Below are positions 1 to 10,712 of a DNA stretch of 64,000 nucleotides, piece after piece. The stretch comes from Archilochus colubris. Taxonomy: Eukaryota > Chordata > Aves > Apodiformes > Trochilidae. The notes under the pieces are model-generated. The model had not been told where the DNA came from and searched no databases. It worked only from the letters and a program-made list of their open reading frames with translations. Numbering within the stretch: the stretch's first letter is position 1; each line of letters starts with the position of its first letter. The translations under genes were made by a program, and so were the position numbers. The DNA is taken from NCBI GenBank assembly GCA_023079485.1, contig CM041108.1, forward strand, positions 1,736,001 through 1,800,000, written 5' to 3'.

Positions 1-119
1 ACCGCCTCACCGCCTCCGTCTCCTGGGTCCCCAAATATTCCGGGGTGTCACCTCGGGATAAGTGCAAACTCATCTGTCGGGCCAATGGCACTGGCTACTT
101 CTACGTGCTGGCACCCAAG
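1..119 (+). CDS. ADAMTS15: ADAMTS15 exon, partial (cysteine-rich domain)
   Basis: The reading frame starts at base 3 and gives 39 codons, including [19 protein letters not shown] and [13 protein letters not shown]. The exon ends after a lysine codon (117-119) at donor GTGGGT (120-125), phase 0. A GTGAG lies four bases further on, but using it would break the join to the VVDG start of the next exon. The window begins inside this exon, so its acceptor is not visible. NGT is a potential N-glycosylation site. Confidence 0.9.
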
Positions 120-2171
120 GTGGGTGAGGGACCTCCCAGAGTCAGTGTCAGGGCAGCAGGATGACTCCTGGAAAGGAGTGGATTCTCCTTAGAGGAGGTT
201 GGAGAGGAAGGGAGTCCACCAGGCTGGTGAGAAGCAGCCTCCAAGCATCCCCCTCTTCCTTGCAGGGATGGGATTGACCCATGGAGGGTCTTCCTCTGGA
301 TCTGCAAAAGTGCCTCTGGGTTATTCCCATAGGTCTGGGATAGGAAATGAGGATTTCTGGGGGTGGGGAAGTGATGAGCACGCAGGGCAGGGTGGTGGGA
401 GCTGTGTCCCCAGTGCACCAAGGCCAAAGAAAGGGCAAAACCTGACATAGATGGAGCAGAAAAGGGATGTGGTCCCACCTGGCTCTTCTCAGGGATCCTA
501 AAAGTCCCAGCTGCAAAGCAAAGGGTGAGAAGGAGCCTCCTTGAATCTCCTCAGGACCTGCTGGGTGGATTCTGGTAGCCCCGGGTGGGCTGGCTGTAGC
601 TCGGGGGGGTTTGTGAGGTCAAAGGGAAAGTCAGCAGTTTGGTTTTGCTCCCACCTCGTGCAGGTTGTGGATGGCACCCCTTGCTCTCCAGATTCCACCT
701 CCATCTGCGTGCAGGGCAAATGCATCAAAGCAGGCTGTGATGGGAAGCTGGGCTCCAAGAAGAAGTTTGACAAATGCAGCGTCTGTGGAGGAGACAACAA
801 GAGCTGCAAGAAGGTCTCAGGCTTGTTCACCAAACCCATGTAAGGGTCAGGGGACCTGTTCTGCTTCCCCCTCTCCCAGCTCTGCTTTCTGGGGGGGGAT
901 GCAGGAAGGAGGTGGGGATGGTGGTGGGGGGTAAGTCCAACTGGAGCAAAAGTGATGTCTGTGGGGAGCTGCTCAGAAGTAGCAGCAGCAGGACACGGGG
1001 ATGATGCTCTCAGCTCCTGCTGGTGGGGAAGCTGCAGGAGTTGGGTTTTTGCACCTTGAGGCCATGCTGAGGAGGGGAAGGGGTTGTCTGGAAGGAAGGA
1101 AGGAGGTGGTGGTGGTGGTGATGGTGGTGGTGGTGATGGTGATGGTGATGGTGGTGATAGTGATGGTGGTGGTGATGGTGTCCAGCACTGCTGAGCAGAG
1201 GAGGTGAAGCATCTTCTCACCTTTGGGTGACCGCAGCAGATGCAAAACCATCTTCCTGGGCAGGAGGAGATAACCATGGGGGTGGGAAGATCTCTAGAGC
1301 TTCAGGGCTGAGACCAAGGGGTGGCAGATGTCCCCTCACTCCTTGCCTGAGCCCTTTCCCTCCCTCCCTCTTCCCTTCCAGGCATGGCTACAACTTCGTG
1401 GTGGTGATCCCTGCGGGGGCCTCCAACATTGACATCAGGCAGAGGGGCTACAAAGGGTTAATCAGCGATGACAATTACTTGGCCCTGAAGAACGGGCAGG
1501 GCAAGTACCTCCTGAATGGCCACTTCATCGTCTCGGCCGTGGAGAGGGACCTGATGGTGAAGGGCAGCGTCCTGCGCTACAGCGGCACCGGCACCGCTGT
1601 GGAGAGCCTCCAGGCCTTCAAACCCATCCAGGAACCCTTGACTTTGGAAGTCCTCTCCGTGGGGAAGATGACCCCTCCTCGGGTCCGCTACTCCTTCTAC
1701 CTCCCCAAGGAGAGCAAAGAGGACAAAGCTTCCTACAAGAAGGAGGGCAACAACAAGGCCCCGCCGGACCTCAACAACAGCGTCCTCAGCCTCTCCAACA
1801 GGTTGGACGGGGGGAGACCCAACTACAAACGTCCCAGCTACAAGTGGGCGACGGGTGGCTGGGAGGCTTGCTCCGTCACCTGTGGGGATGGCTTGCAGAA
1901 GCGTTCGGTCGCTTGCCACGACTCCTACGGCCAACCGGCCACCGACTGCGACGCGGCGCAGAGACCCGCCGAGGTCCGGCTCTGCGGGGAGCCCTGTCCA
2001 AGCTGGGAAGCTGGGCCCTGGTCTCCTTGTTCCAAAAGTTGTGGTCGAGGTTTTAAGAGGAGAGGGTTGAAGTGTTTGGTCCCCCAGAGCGGGCGTTTGC
2101 TGCCCCGGGAGAGTTGCAATTTTCGGAGGAAGCCGCAGGAGTTGGATTTCTGCACCTTGAGGCCGTGCTGA
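1..2171 (+). CDS. ADAMTS15: ADAMTS15 C-terminal part, spliced join(<3..119, 664..839, 1382..2171), 5' end outside window
   Basis: Secreted zinc metalloprotease of the ADAMTS family; known family members of this branch cleave proteoglycans such as versican and aggrecan in extracellular matrix. The window holds the last 360 codons. Residues 1-39 and 40 to about 85 are the end of the cysteine-rich domain, closing with [11 protein letters not shown]. About 86-210 is the cysteine-free spacer ([31 protein letters not shown]). Residues 253-303 and 306-360 are two thrombospondin type 1 repeats with CSVTCG and CSKSCG, which fit the O-fucosylation pattern CxxS/TCG. The chain ends CTLRPC-stop with no PLAC domain. 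Two repeats after the spacer and the spacer wording fit ADAMTS15 rather than ADAMTS8 (one repeat) or ADAMTS1 (different spacer). The catalytic and pro domains lie upstream of the window. Splice phases agree with an uninterrupted frame. Assignment is from memory of the family, not a search. Confidence 0.92.
120..663 (+). other. ADAMTS15: ADAMTS15 intron (544 bp)
   Basis: A GT-AG intron between the exon ending at 119 and the exon starting at 664. I see no transposable element and no conserved-looking insert; the sequence is G-rich with short GGAGG and GGGG runs. Confidence 0.88.
664..839 (+). CDS. ADAMTS15: ADAMTS15 exon (end of cysteine-rich domain)
   Basis: The acceptor is the CAG at 661-663 after a pyrimidine-rich stretch. 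The exon is 176 bases, begins [20 protein letters not shown], carries the family hallmark [11 protein letters not shown], and ends in [10 protein letters not shown] plus two bases of a methionine codon. The donor is GTAAGG at 840-845, phase 2. The next exon supplies the missing G of ATG and continues HGYNFVV, as expected for ADAMTS15. Confidence 0.92.
1028..1183 (+). repeat. Intronic partial duplicate of the ADAMTS15 stop-codon region with GGT/GAT trinucleotide repeat
   Basis: From GAAGCTGCAGGAG onward the intron matches 2129-2242 of the terminal exon and 3' UTR without a gap over about 90 bases, with roughly a dozen substitutions. Both copies then run into a GGAGGTGGTGGTGATGGTGG repeat and end in GTGTCC. 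In the coding register the copy still reads CTLRPC followed by TGA at 1068-1070, exactly 40 bases from the start of the match, as in the true end (2129 to 2169). The intronic trinucleotide tract is longer than the 3' UTR one. This is probably a local duplication, perhaps mediated by the trinucleotide repeat. Confidence 0.85.
1104..1183 (+). repeat. GGT/GAT trinucleotide microsatellite
   Basis: An imperfect run of GGT with interspersed GAT units inside the duplicated intronic block. A shorter version sits in the 3' UTR at about 2206-2242. Confidence 0.85.
1382..2171 (+). CDS. ADAMTS15: ADAMTS15 terminal coding exon (spacer and two TSP1 repeats)
   Basis: The acceptor AG is at 1380-1381 behind a long CCCTCC/TTCC polypyrimidine tract. 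The first base completes the split ATG codon; 262 codons then run to TGA at 2169-2171. The spacer occupies roughly the first 110 codons (to SFYLPKE). A lysine- and asparagine-rich linker follows (about codons 111-154). TSP1 repeat 2 starts at the TGG at 1845 and TSP1 repeat 3 at [11 protein letters not shown] content and CpG density are clearly higher than in the downstream DNA, as is usual for avian coding exons. The last 43 bases plus the start of the 3' UTR are duplicated in the preceding intron at 1028. Confidence 0.93.
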
Positions 2172-4358
2172 GGAGGTGGAGGGGTTGTCTGAAAAGAAGG
2201 AAGGAGGTGGTGGTGGTGATGGTGGTGGTGATGGTGGTGTCCCTCCGGCTGGATGTGGCCAAGCAGCAAGCAGGGATTGGGAAGAGGGGAAGATGTCCAC
2301 AGCACATATCAAACACAGGGGTGGAAAAACCAAAAAAACAACCAACCAACCAAAAAAAGCAGAAAAAGGAAACAATATGGAGAAAAAACAAAACAAAACC
2401 AAAAGGACCTGGGTGTTGGGCCAGAGCACACCCACCCCCTGCACCCCAAAAGAGGGACCTGACTGACCAGCTCGCTCAGAGATGGAGCGGGAATGAACAT
2501 CTACCTCGACGCTGCCGAATGATGTTGGAGAGCCATGGGGGGAAGCTGGGAGTTTGGGATGGGGGAGGATGGAACCCAGGGGGCTTCCTGCCCGGGATGG
2601 ACCCCAGGACCATCCCAGGACCATTTGCACAGCCAAAGTCTCCCCCACTCTCCCAGGAGCAAGCCTACCTCCCCGAACCCCTCCCAACCAACGCTAAAAG
2701 GGACCAAAAGGATTTACCAGGAGCTCCAGCAGCATCCTTGGGCCAAGCTGGAAGATGGTGGCTTTAATATCATTTTCTCCTCATGTTTATGACCTGACCA
2801 GTGTAGGTTTTATGGTGCTTAACTCTGTATTTTTATACCTTTTTTTTAAACCTCCTTCCTCTCTCCCCTTCCCGATGGATGCAGAACCTCCCAGCAGGCT
2901 CTCACCTGCCTGAGTTTTCCTATGGTGCTTTGGGATGGGGCTGTGCCAGAAGCCAGGGCTGCTCCTTTTCCTCCTGGGCAGGTTTTAAACTGTCCACCTG
3001 AAGTTTTTCAGGGAAAAAAAAGAAACAAAACAAAGAAAAGGATTTCAGCTGTCACAGCAACAGCAAAACCCAACAAGTGGTTGGACTGCAGTGCCACAGG
3101 GCTGGGCAGGGACCAACGTGGCCCCACCAGTCACTGGGACTTGACTTCAATCTGGAAATGGTGCTCTCTGCTTAATGGGACCAGTACACCATGCCCGGGC
3201 ATCCCTCTGGGCCAGGCTGGGGTTTTTTTCCGCTGTGTGTGTGTCCCCCAGAAATCCTCTGAACTCCAGCAGAACCAGGAGGACACCCCCAGCATTGTTT
3301 CTGAGCTCTGGGAGGGGGAGGTAATTGCAGGTTTGGGGTTTTCTTGGAGGAAAGGGGCTCAGTGGGGTTCAGGTGTGTGAGGAAAGCTCCGGAGGGTGCC
3401 CATCTACAACCAGGTCCCCCCTCCAGGGTTCAGGAGGAGGGTTTGTTCTGGTTACGTAGCATCATGCCCAATGTGGTCAGAACTCTCCTTAACGTGTGCT
3501 TTAGGGCTCCTGCTCAGGTCCTGCCATCAGGAAACATCTCACTTGGTGTTTTTCCACTGACAAAAGTGCCTCTTAATCAATTATCTGTGACCATCAGGTA
3601 ACCACAGTCTCTAGGTCCAAACTGGGCTGGGCTGGGGGGGAATCAGAAGGGGACAAGAGGGACACACACAGAGCCTGGGTAGGCAGAAGATGCTCTCCAG
3701 CAGCTTGGATCCTACCTTGCTGACTCCATCCCATGCCAGGTATCCCATGGAAACTCTTTGTCCCCTTTGGGACTGCTCCAAAAGCTCCTCAGCTGTGGGC
3801 AAGGGCAGCAAGCTCAGCAGCCACAGGATGGTGGCAGCACAAGGGTTTCCTTTCCTTCTCCAGCTCCTCGTGACAACACCTATGGACCCATCCTCCTTGG
3901 ATTTATGGTGAGGACAATAATATTTTGGGTCTTCATGCTGCCAGGAGCAGATGTGTGGTTGCTCTGCACATCTGGGGGGGTGGGGGGGAGTTAATGTTCT
4001 AGGAAATCCCTTCCAGATCTTCATTCCCAATGAACCCAGCATCTTTTTTTTTTTTTTTTTTTCTTCCTTTGGGGACAAAGCTCCTCGGAGCTGCCCTTTG
4101 GTGTCTTGTCATCCAACAAATGGGTTCCAAGCCACCCAGAAATCATCCCCCTCGTTCATGATGGAGTCAATAAGGGGGGGAGGGGGTCAGGGGGACCCCC
4201 ACACCCCCACGAGGGATGGTTCTTTTGCCAAGTGTGCAGCAAAAGGACGGAGATGCCGATGGTACTGGCTGCTTTGTGTATACCATGTATACTGAACCTC
4301 AAACTCTGCTGTTTGTGCATCAAGAGCAAACCTGAAATAAAAACCATATTTAAAGTTA
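2172..4358 (+). other. ADAMTS15: ADAMTS15 3' UTR
   Basis: Non-coding sequence from the TGA to the polyadenylation site inferred from the AATAAA at 4336, about 2.19 kb. It opens with the second copy of the duplicated segment and a short GGT/GAT repeat. It then has an A-rich stretch with AACC and AAAC units (about 2320-2405), an AT-rich stretch near 2790-2850, and a poly-T run near 4043-4062. I saw no earlier AATAAA, but shorter transcript ends cannot be excluded. Confidence 0.65.
4336..4341 (+). terminator. ADAMTS15: Poly(A) signal AATAAA, probable ADAMTS15 mRNA end
   Basis: A canonical AATAAA within TGAAATAAAAACC. It is preceded by a TGTATA-containing stretch (about 4275-4290, TGTATACCATGTATAC) and followed by a GT-rich stretch (about 4370-4400) suited to be the downstream element. 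Cleavage is expected about 15-20 bases after the hexamer. Confidence 0.65.
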
Positions 4359-6600
4359 CCCCTGGTTCCCCTGAGGTGGGGAGATGCTCGTGGTCCTGTC
4401 ACTGAGTTGGTGGCTGCAGAGAATTTCTCCTCTTCGTGCAACCGCAGCCTCTTTGAAGCCTTAATTGAAAGGGGGGAAAAAAACCCACAAAAAAACCCCA
4501 ACCCAAACAATCTTTGAAAGCCTGGAAGGTTTATTCTGGCTTGTTTCTGCAGTGGGATTTGTTGCTGGCAGGAAAAGCCAGTGGTGGATCTGTCCCTGCA
4601 AGCCCTGGAGCATCTAAATGCATTTCAAGCATTAGCTGGAAACTGGGCTGGTTTTCTTTATTATTATTATTTTTTTTATCAGGATAACAACAATATAGGG
4701 TTAAAGGGATTAACAGCAACTGGAACAACACTCTTACATCCTGGAACAACCCTGTCTGCACGCAGCAGGGGCCAGGACCATCCCTTTCAAAGGGGTTATT
4801 CCAGAATCACCCCCTCTGGATGTGGACAAACCCCTTCTCACACCACCCTGGGCTTTCACAACCCCTTGGGGGGTTGCCCAGCAAACAACGTGGGTTCCTC
4901 CAGCTGATTCCTCCCCGAGCCAGAGCCCTTCTTCCCAGTTAAACCAGTGCCAAGCTGGAGGAACAGCTCTGCCTTTTTGGGGGGACACAGCTGCTTGGGA
5001 ATATCACCTTATGTCCCCCCCAAACCCTAAATGAAAACCCCACATCCCCCCCTCCTGTGATTTGGCAAATTCCATGTGGTTTATCCATCATTTTGCTGTT
5101 CATTACCATAAAGAATTAAACACAACAGGCACCCCCTGAGCAACCTTCCCCCTCACCTACAGGGAAAGAAAAAGTTCCAGCACCTGCAACTCTAACCAAC
5201 CCCCCCTCCCAAACAAAAAAAAGAAAAAATTCAGCCCAAATGTGTCCCACGCTGCAAAGGGAAGAGAGAGGGAGATTTCCACCCAGCCCCAGTTTTCCCC
5301 TGAAGTTCAGAGGCAGAAATTGAAGTTAAACCCAACCCTGCACCAGCTGCCCCTCCAAATCACCCAGAAAAAACAAATATACCAAAAACCTCCTGGATTT
5401 ACCTGGGAAAGAAGGAAAAAAAAACCCAGCTCTCCAAGGCCAGAACCAGCAGTTCCAAGGCAAGGCTGGTGCTCAGGGGGGGCTTGCTCAGGGGGTTTTG
5501 CCCCAAGGTATTTGATGGGGATTAACCAGGGCTGAGCCAGCCCCCAGCACCTGGCTCTGGGTGTGTGTGGGGGAATTAGAGGGGGGGCAGAGGATTCCCC
5601 ACATCCCTCTCAAGCCTGAAGCCTCAGGAATTTGGCTCCTGGGGAAAGGAAAATGATGCAGAGCATCCCATGGGATGTCCAAAGGGAAGGAGGGGGGGGA
5701 CTCTTCCCAGCATCAGGAGTGCTGAGACTCCCAGATCTCCTCAGACTGGAAAAAACAGCTCTGCTTTGCTTCCCTTCCCTGGGAATTTGTCCTCTTTGGA
5801 TTCTCTGCTGGTTGATAAAAGGCTGAGCTGGCTGCTTTTCCCTTCGAGGGGACACTGATGGGGCTTGTCCTGCATCCTGAGCTCTGAAATCTCAGCCCTG
5901 CTAAAACCAATCCAGGGAATTGAAGGGGACAGAGAGATTGACAGAGTCTTAGGAAAGGCCTGGGCTCTGTTGTGACTCAATCCACCTTTTCTTACATGTT
6001 AAAAATGGCACAAAATTGGAATTTCCCTCCCCTGGCACAGCAGCATGAGGCATGGATGGGGTTCCTGATGGCACCTGGAGATCTCCAGCCTCCTAAGCTC
6101 TGGCAGCACCATGGGTATCGAGTGCTAAATTCTCCTTTAATTTAATTCTGAGAATCCCAGACTTATCATGCTTGGAGAAGACCTGAAGGATCACCTAAGG
6201 AAGGAAAATCCTGGGCTTCTCCAGCCAAAGCACTCAGTGTTTTCCTCCAAACACATCCCTGGCTCAGCTGGAGGACTGGGGATGTTTTGGGCCCTTTCTG
6301 AAGCTAAATACCCCACCCTACAATAAGGACCACCTGAGCTCCATTTGGTTCCATTTGTCCTGAGCTGCAAACTTAGAAGCTTGAAAAACAATTAAAAACC
6401 AACAACAACAACCAAAAAAAGGGGGGGTGGTATCTTAAATGTAATGGCAGGGTGAGAAACCATTGTGGGGGAGGGAAGAACTTTCTGGTTCAGGGAACTT
6501 GGATGGGGCTGTGAATCTCATCCCCAAGGCTGAGATCCTACCTTGATGTATTTATATTTTTATTAATTTTATTTTAGTTTTGGTTCAGTTTTATTTTTAT
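4359..6600. other. Intergenic, no gene seen
   Basis: Unique sequence with a short TTA repeat near 4660, several C-runs and G-runs, and many short poly-A stretches. A weak CR1-like fragment is noted at 6150. No reading frame here resembles a known protein. Confidence 0.6.
6150..6199 (-). mobile_element. Possible CR1 3' tail fragment
   Basis: The stretch GCTTGGAGAAGACCTGAAGG followed by ATCACCTAA resembles the complement of the CR1 3' end (TTGGAAAAGACCT..AAGATCATC). It is short and diverged, with no ATTCTATG units left. Confidence 0.3.
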
Positions 6601-7712
6601 TTTCTTCTTTTTCTTTGTTTCTCCTCCTCTTTCTCTTTTTCTCTTTTTCTTTTTTTCTTTCTCTCTTTCTTTCTCTTTCTCCTATTTCTCCTCCTTCTCA
6701 TCCTCCTTTTCCTTCTCCTCCTTCTCCTTCTCCTTCTCCTTCTCCTTCTCCTTCTCCTTCTCCTTCTCCTTCTCCTTCTCCTTCTCCTTCTCCTTCTCCT
6801 TCTCCTTCTCCTTCTCCTTCTCTTCTCCTTCTCCTTCTCCTTCTCCTTCTCCTTCTCCTCCTCCTTCTCCTTCTCCTTCTCCTTCTCCTTCTCCTTCTCC
6901 TTCTCCTTCTCCTTCTCCTTCTCCTTCTCCTTCTCCTTCTCCTTCTCCTTCTCCTTCTCCTTCTCCTTCTCTCCCTTCCCCTTCTCCTTCCCTTCCCCTT
7001 CCCCTTCCCCTTCCCTTCCCCTTCCCCCTTCCCCTTCCCCTTCTCCTTCTCCTTCTCCTTCTCCTTCTCCTTCTCCTTCTCTTCTCCTTCTCCTTCTCCT
7101 TCTCCTTCTCCTTCTCCTTCTCCTTCTCTTCTCCTTCTCCTTCTCCTTCTCCTTTTCTCCTTCTCCTTCTCCTCCCTTCTCCTTCCTTCTCCTTCTCCTT
7201 CTCCTTCTCCTTCTCCTTCTTCTCCTTCTCCTTCTTCTTCTCCTTCTCCTTTTCTCCTTCTCCTTCTCCTTCTCCTTCTCCTTCTCCTTCTCCTTCTTCT
7301 CCTTCTCCTTCTCCTTCTCCTTCTCCTTCTCCTTCTCCTTCTCCTTCTCCTTTTCTCCTTCTTCTCCTTCTCCTTCCCCTTCTCCTTCTCCTTCCCCTTC
7401 TCCTTCTCCTTCTCCTTCTCTTCTCCTTCTCCTTCTCCTTCTCCTTCTCCTTCTCCTTCTCCTTCTCCTTCTCCTTCTCCTTCTCCTTCTCCTTCTCCTT
7501 CTCCTTCTCCTTCTCCTTCTCCTTCTCCTTCTCCTTCTCCTTCTCCTTCTCTTTCCCTTCCCCTTCCTCCTTCCCCTTCCCTTCCCCTTCCCCTTCCCCT
7601 TCCCCTTCTCCTTCTCCTTCTCCTTCTCCTTCTCCTTCTCCTTCTCCTTCTCCTTCCCCTTCTCCTTCTCTCTTCTTTTTCTTTTTTTTCTCTCTCTCTT
7701 TTATTTTTTAAT
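6597..7712 (+). repeat. Giant homopyrimidine CTCCTT hexanucleotide array
   Basis: The core unit is CCTTCT (period 6), repeated well over a hundred times. Two islands have CCCCTT units (about 6971-7042 and 7553-7610), and there are occasional phase slips such as TCTTCTCC. From 6701 to 7702 there is not one purine on the plus strand: 1,002 uninterrupted pyrimidines. Flanks are T-rich (6545-6700) and then AT-rich with TTATTA units (7703-7755). Such mirror-type purine/pyrimidine DNA can form intramolecular triplexes. Long leucine-, serine- and phenylalanine-rich frames here are by-products of the repeat. Confidence 0.97.
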
Positions 7713-7756
7713 AATTATTAATACTATTATTACAATTATTGTTGTTATTATTAGGT
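7713..7756 (+). repeat. AT-rich TTA/ATT repeat flanking the pyrimidine array
   Basis: Imperfect TTATTA, ATTATT and TTGTTG units directly after the pyrimidine tract. Confidence 0.75.
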
Positions 7757-10712
7757 TTTGCCAGGAGACAAAAGCAAAACCAGACACATGGTGTATCACT
7801 GGACCTAACTGGTACCACATGGCCCACAGCAAACCTCTCCTGGGAGACTGGGGAACTCAGCTCCAAAGGGGACCCAGGGAGGGATATTGGGGGATACCAG
7901 GGGGGAGCAGCCACCCCCACCCCTCTCCCTGCTTTTTCCCAGCACCTCTCCCAGGCCAGATTTGTCCAGCCAGCTCAAACCTGGCAAGCAGAGCTCATGG
8001 ATTTATGGAGAACAAAGTCCCAAACTCCTTATTGATTGGGATTTTGATTGAGCAGGATTTTCCCTTTTCAGAGGTCCTCACCCCATCCTTTCCCTCCTAT
8101 AAATCCCTAATCCTTGAAGACAGGAGGAGAGAGTCGGTGTCCGTGAGCCCAGGACCCCCTGGAGGGTATGAGCTGTGTAAATCAGGCAGCTGGTAAAGAT
8201 TAAAATCCTTCCCAGAGTCAAAAAATTGGAAATTGCAGCCACGGAGGGAGCAGCAGGAGCTTTCCAGCTGACTCTTGTGGTTGGGTTTAACTTAATTAAT
8301 ACCAAGTTCAACCAGGAGAGCTTGGGAGGTGGAAAGGTCTCTCAACTTGGTTCCTTCATGTGGCTTGAGTATTTATTTTTCAAGTTTTTCTTCTTAATTT
8401 GTTTTGTTTTTATGTCCCCCTTGTAAATGGATTTAGGGCTGGTGAGAGGTGTTGGATTGACAGCTCTGGAAATACAAGCCCTCAAGGAGAAAGGTTTTGG
8501 AGGGGTGGAAGGAACACCACTGCATGTAACCCAGGCTTAAAGGGTAATTATTCACAGAAAACCAGCTGCTTTTTGTTCCAAAATAGAAAAAAAAAATGGA
8601 GAGTGTGGGATCTCAGCATCTGAGACATCTCCAGGTGACAGCAGCATCGAGCTGGGACACCCAAGCTCCCAGGGCCACGTTTCAGTCTTTAATTCCTGAA
8701 ACCCAGCCCCTTTTTCCCAGGCCTTAGTGTTTCTCCTTCATTCTGAGCTCCTTCAGCACCTTCCCCCTCGGTGCAGCCAAAAAAATTCACCTTTTCCATC
8801 ACTTGGATGATGCTGAATCCAAGGCTTTGGGTTGTGCAGAGCTGAGGAAACAGCCTCAAGACCTCCCTCCCCGTGCCATACAACTGCCTTTTCAATTTTT
8901 TAATTTTTTTTGTTGTTTTTTTGGCTTATAAAATCCTTTGGCCTTTTTTTTGTTTTGTTTTTGTTGCAACTCTATATGGTTCAGAACATTTTCAAAGCCC
9001 AGCACCCAGGCTCTGGGTAGCAGAAGCACATGGGGCCCAAATTCTGGTCATTCTAAGGATCCCATCATCCTGACAGAGAGAATTCCAGGCTCTCTGTGTT
9101 CCCTGGGACATGTGTTGTCCAGAAACAGCCTCAGCTGCTCTAGAGAGACAAGTGGGAGAGGCAGGGGAAGGACATCTGGACATGGGATGGAGGGGAATGT
9201 GCAGAGAGATGCTTAAAATTAACCTGAGTTTATTTAAGCCTGGTCAGCTTAAAAAAAAAAATCCCAGGGAGTTGGGAAAAAAAAACCAACCCCAACCTGA
9301 TATCCCCATGGTGGAAGTGAAGTGAAATTAAGGAGAATCTTCACCCACCTCTGGATACCTCCAGGATTCAGAGGGATTTAGGGGTCAGGCAGGATGGCAC
9401 AGCCTGGAGCATCATGGTTTTCCCCAGCTTTCCCTGATATTCCCAATATCCCCCCCACTACACTCCAGTTTGGAGGGGAGGATGCATCAAGCAGGAAAAG
9501 AATCGGGGGGGGGAGAAAGAGAGGGAGAACCTGGGCTGTGTTGGTTTTGGAAGGCAAAAGGAGTGAGCAGAGAGAAAAGGGAAGGAGGAGAAAGAAGAAA
9601 AACAAGGAAAACCTCAAGAGGGAGATGGTAATGCAAAGCAGCTGTTATCCCACCTGAATCCTGGGGGGTTTTTTGGCTTCTCTGCATCCCTGGAGCATCC
9701 CAGGGGATCCCTGGGGATCAGTGTCTGATGTTCTGCACCAGCCCTGGGGTAGGAGGTGAAACCTGGATGTCAAAAGGTGATGGGGAGGAAAGGAAAATCC
9801 CTTTGATGTTGCTCACAGTGGGTTGTTTGGGGTTTTGGGTTGGGTTTTTTTTTTTTTTTTGGTTGTTTAAAGGCGTTTGAAACGTGTGTCTTTTTGAAAA
9901 GGAAACATTTGGCTCTTTCCCTTTTAAACTCTTTTTTTTTTTTCTGCTTTTGAGGAGGAAAATGGGAATTGAAATGAAATAAGTATTCTCCTTCCAGTCT
10001 TCCCTCAAGGATTTCCTCAGTCTCCTTCCACCCCTAAGATGGACCTTGAAGAAAATGTGAAGCACAGAATTTTAAGGCATTTAAACTGCTCTCTATTAAA
10101 AAAAAAAAGTCAATTTCCAGTATAAATGACTCTAAAATACCTAAATCCATCTATCCCCCCATCCTTCCTTCCATCCTTTCTTCCTCCTATCCCCAGATCC
10201 AACTGGAAAGTCTTCAGCTCTTTTATTTTCTGCTGCAGCCCAAAGGGGGCTGGAAATCTCCAGCCAAGGTGGTTTTCCAGCCATTTCCCAACATTTCCTA
10301 TTTGTTCCTGAAAAAAGAAAAGTCTGCTCAGCCCCACAACCTCACAAGAGACCCTCCATACCCAGGCCTGGAAATTCCTCACCAATTTCAGAGCAAATCA
10401 TTGGGATTTGCTCCTGAAAATGCCATTAGGGGGCATATTTATTACATTTGGGGTTTGGTTTTTTTTTTTGGAGAGGGGTGAGTTCACATGGGAAAAAATA
10501 TAACCCTGCCCTTGGCTTTGCCTTGGGTAGCAGCCCTCCTGGCTCTTCCCTCCCTGCTGCCTGGGATGCCTCTTGCATTTGATTTTTTGCATTGTTTCTG
10601 CTGGGGGAAAAGCCAAAAAAGCACCAGGGAACCTATTTCTGATCCAGCTTCTTTCTCCTCCCTGCTGCTGGGAGCTCTCAGCCCCTTCCATGGTATGGAG
10701 CTGAGGTTCCAG
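7757..10712. other. Intergenic, no gene seen
   Basis: Unique sequence with short poly-T and poly-A runs (for example 8890-8970 and 9847-9862) and a G9 run near 9505. No frame has recognisable protein similarity, and no convincing transposable element is seen before the CR1 at 10713. Confidence 0.6.

Larger units (their letters stand above)
840..1381 (+). other. ADAMTS15: ADAMTS15 last intron (542 bp)
   Basis: A GT-AG intron with donor GTAAGG and acceptor TTCCAG. Its centre (1028-1183) is a diverged copy of the gene's own end, described separately, followed by unique sequence and the polypyrimidine tract. Confidence 0.88.

Noticed and set aside
1028..1070. Alternative terminal exon of ADAMTS15 in the last intron
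   Set aside because: Joining the preceding donor (phase 2) to the nearest CAG at about 1037 gives a frame that ends in TGA after a few codons and not the CTLRPC frame; no independent support.
498..1277. A 259-codon proline-rich frame on minus across two introns and an exon
   Set aside because: It covers the complement of a real exon and the trinucleotide repeat; no recognisable domain.
1458..2687. A 409-codon frame on minus, antisense to the ADAMTS15 last exon
   Set aside because: Shadow of a GC-rich coding exon. The sense strand has clear family similarity and the antisense protein has none.
6580..8196. A 538-codon frame rich in leucine, serine and phenylalanine
   Set aside because: It is a read-through of the CTCCTT array, where no stop codon can occur; no start context, domain or splice structure supports a protein.
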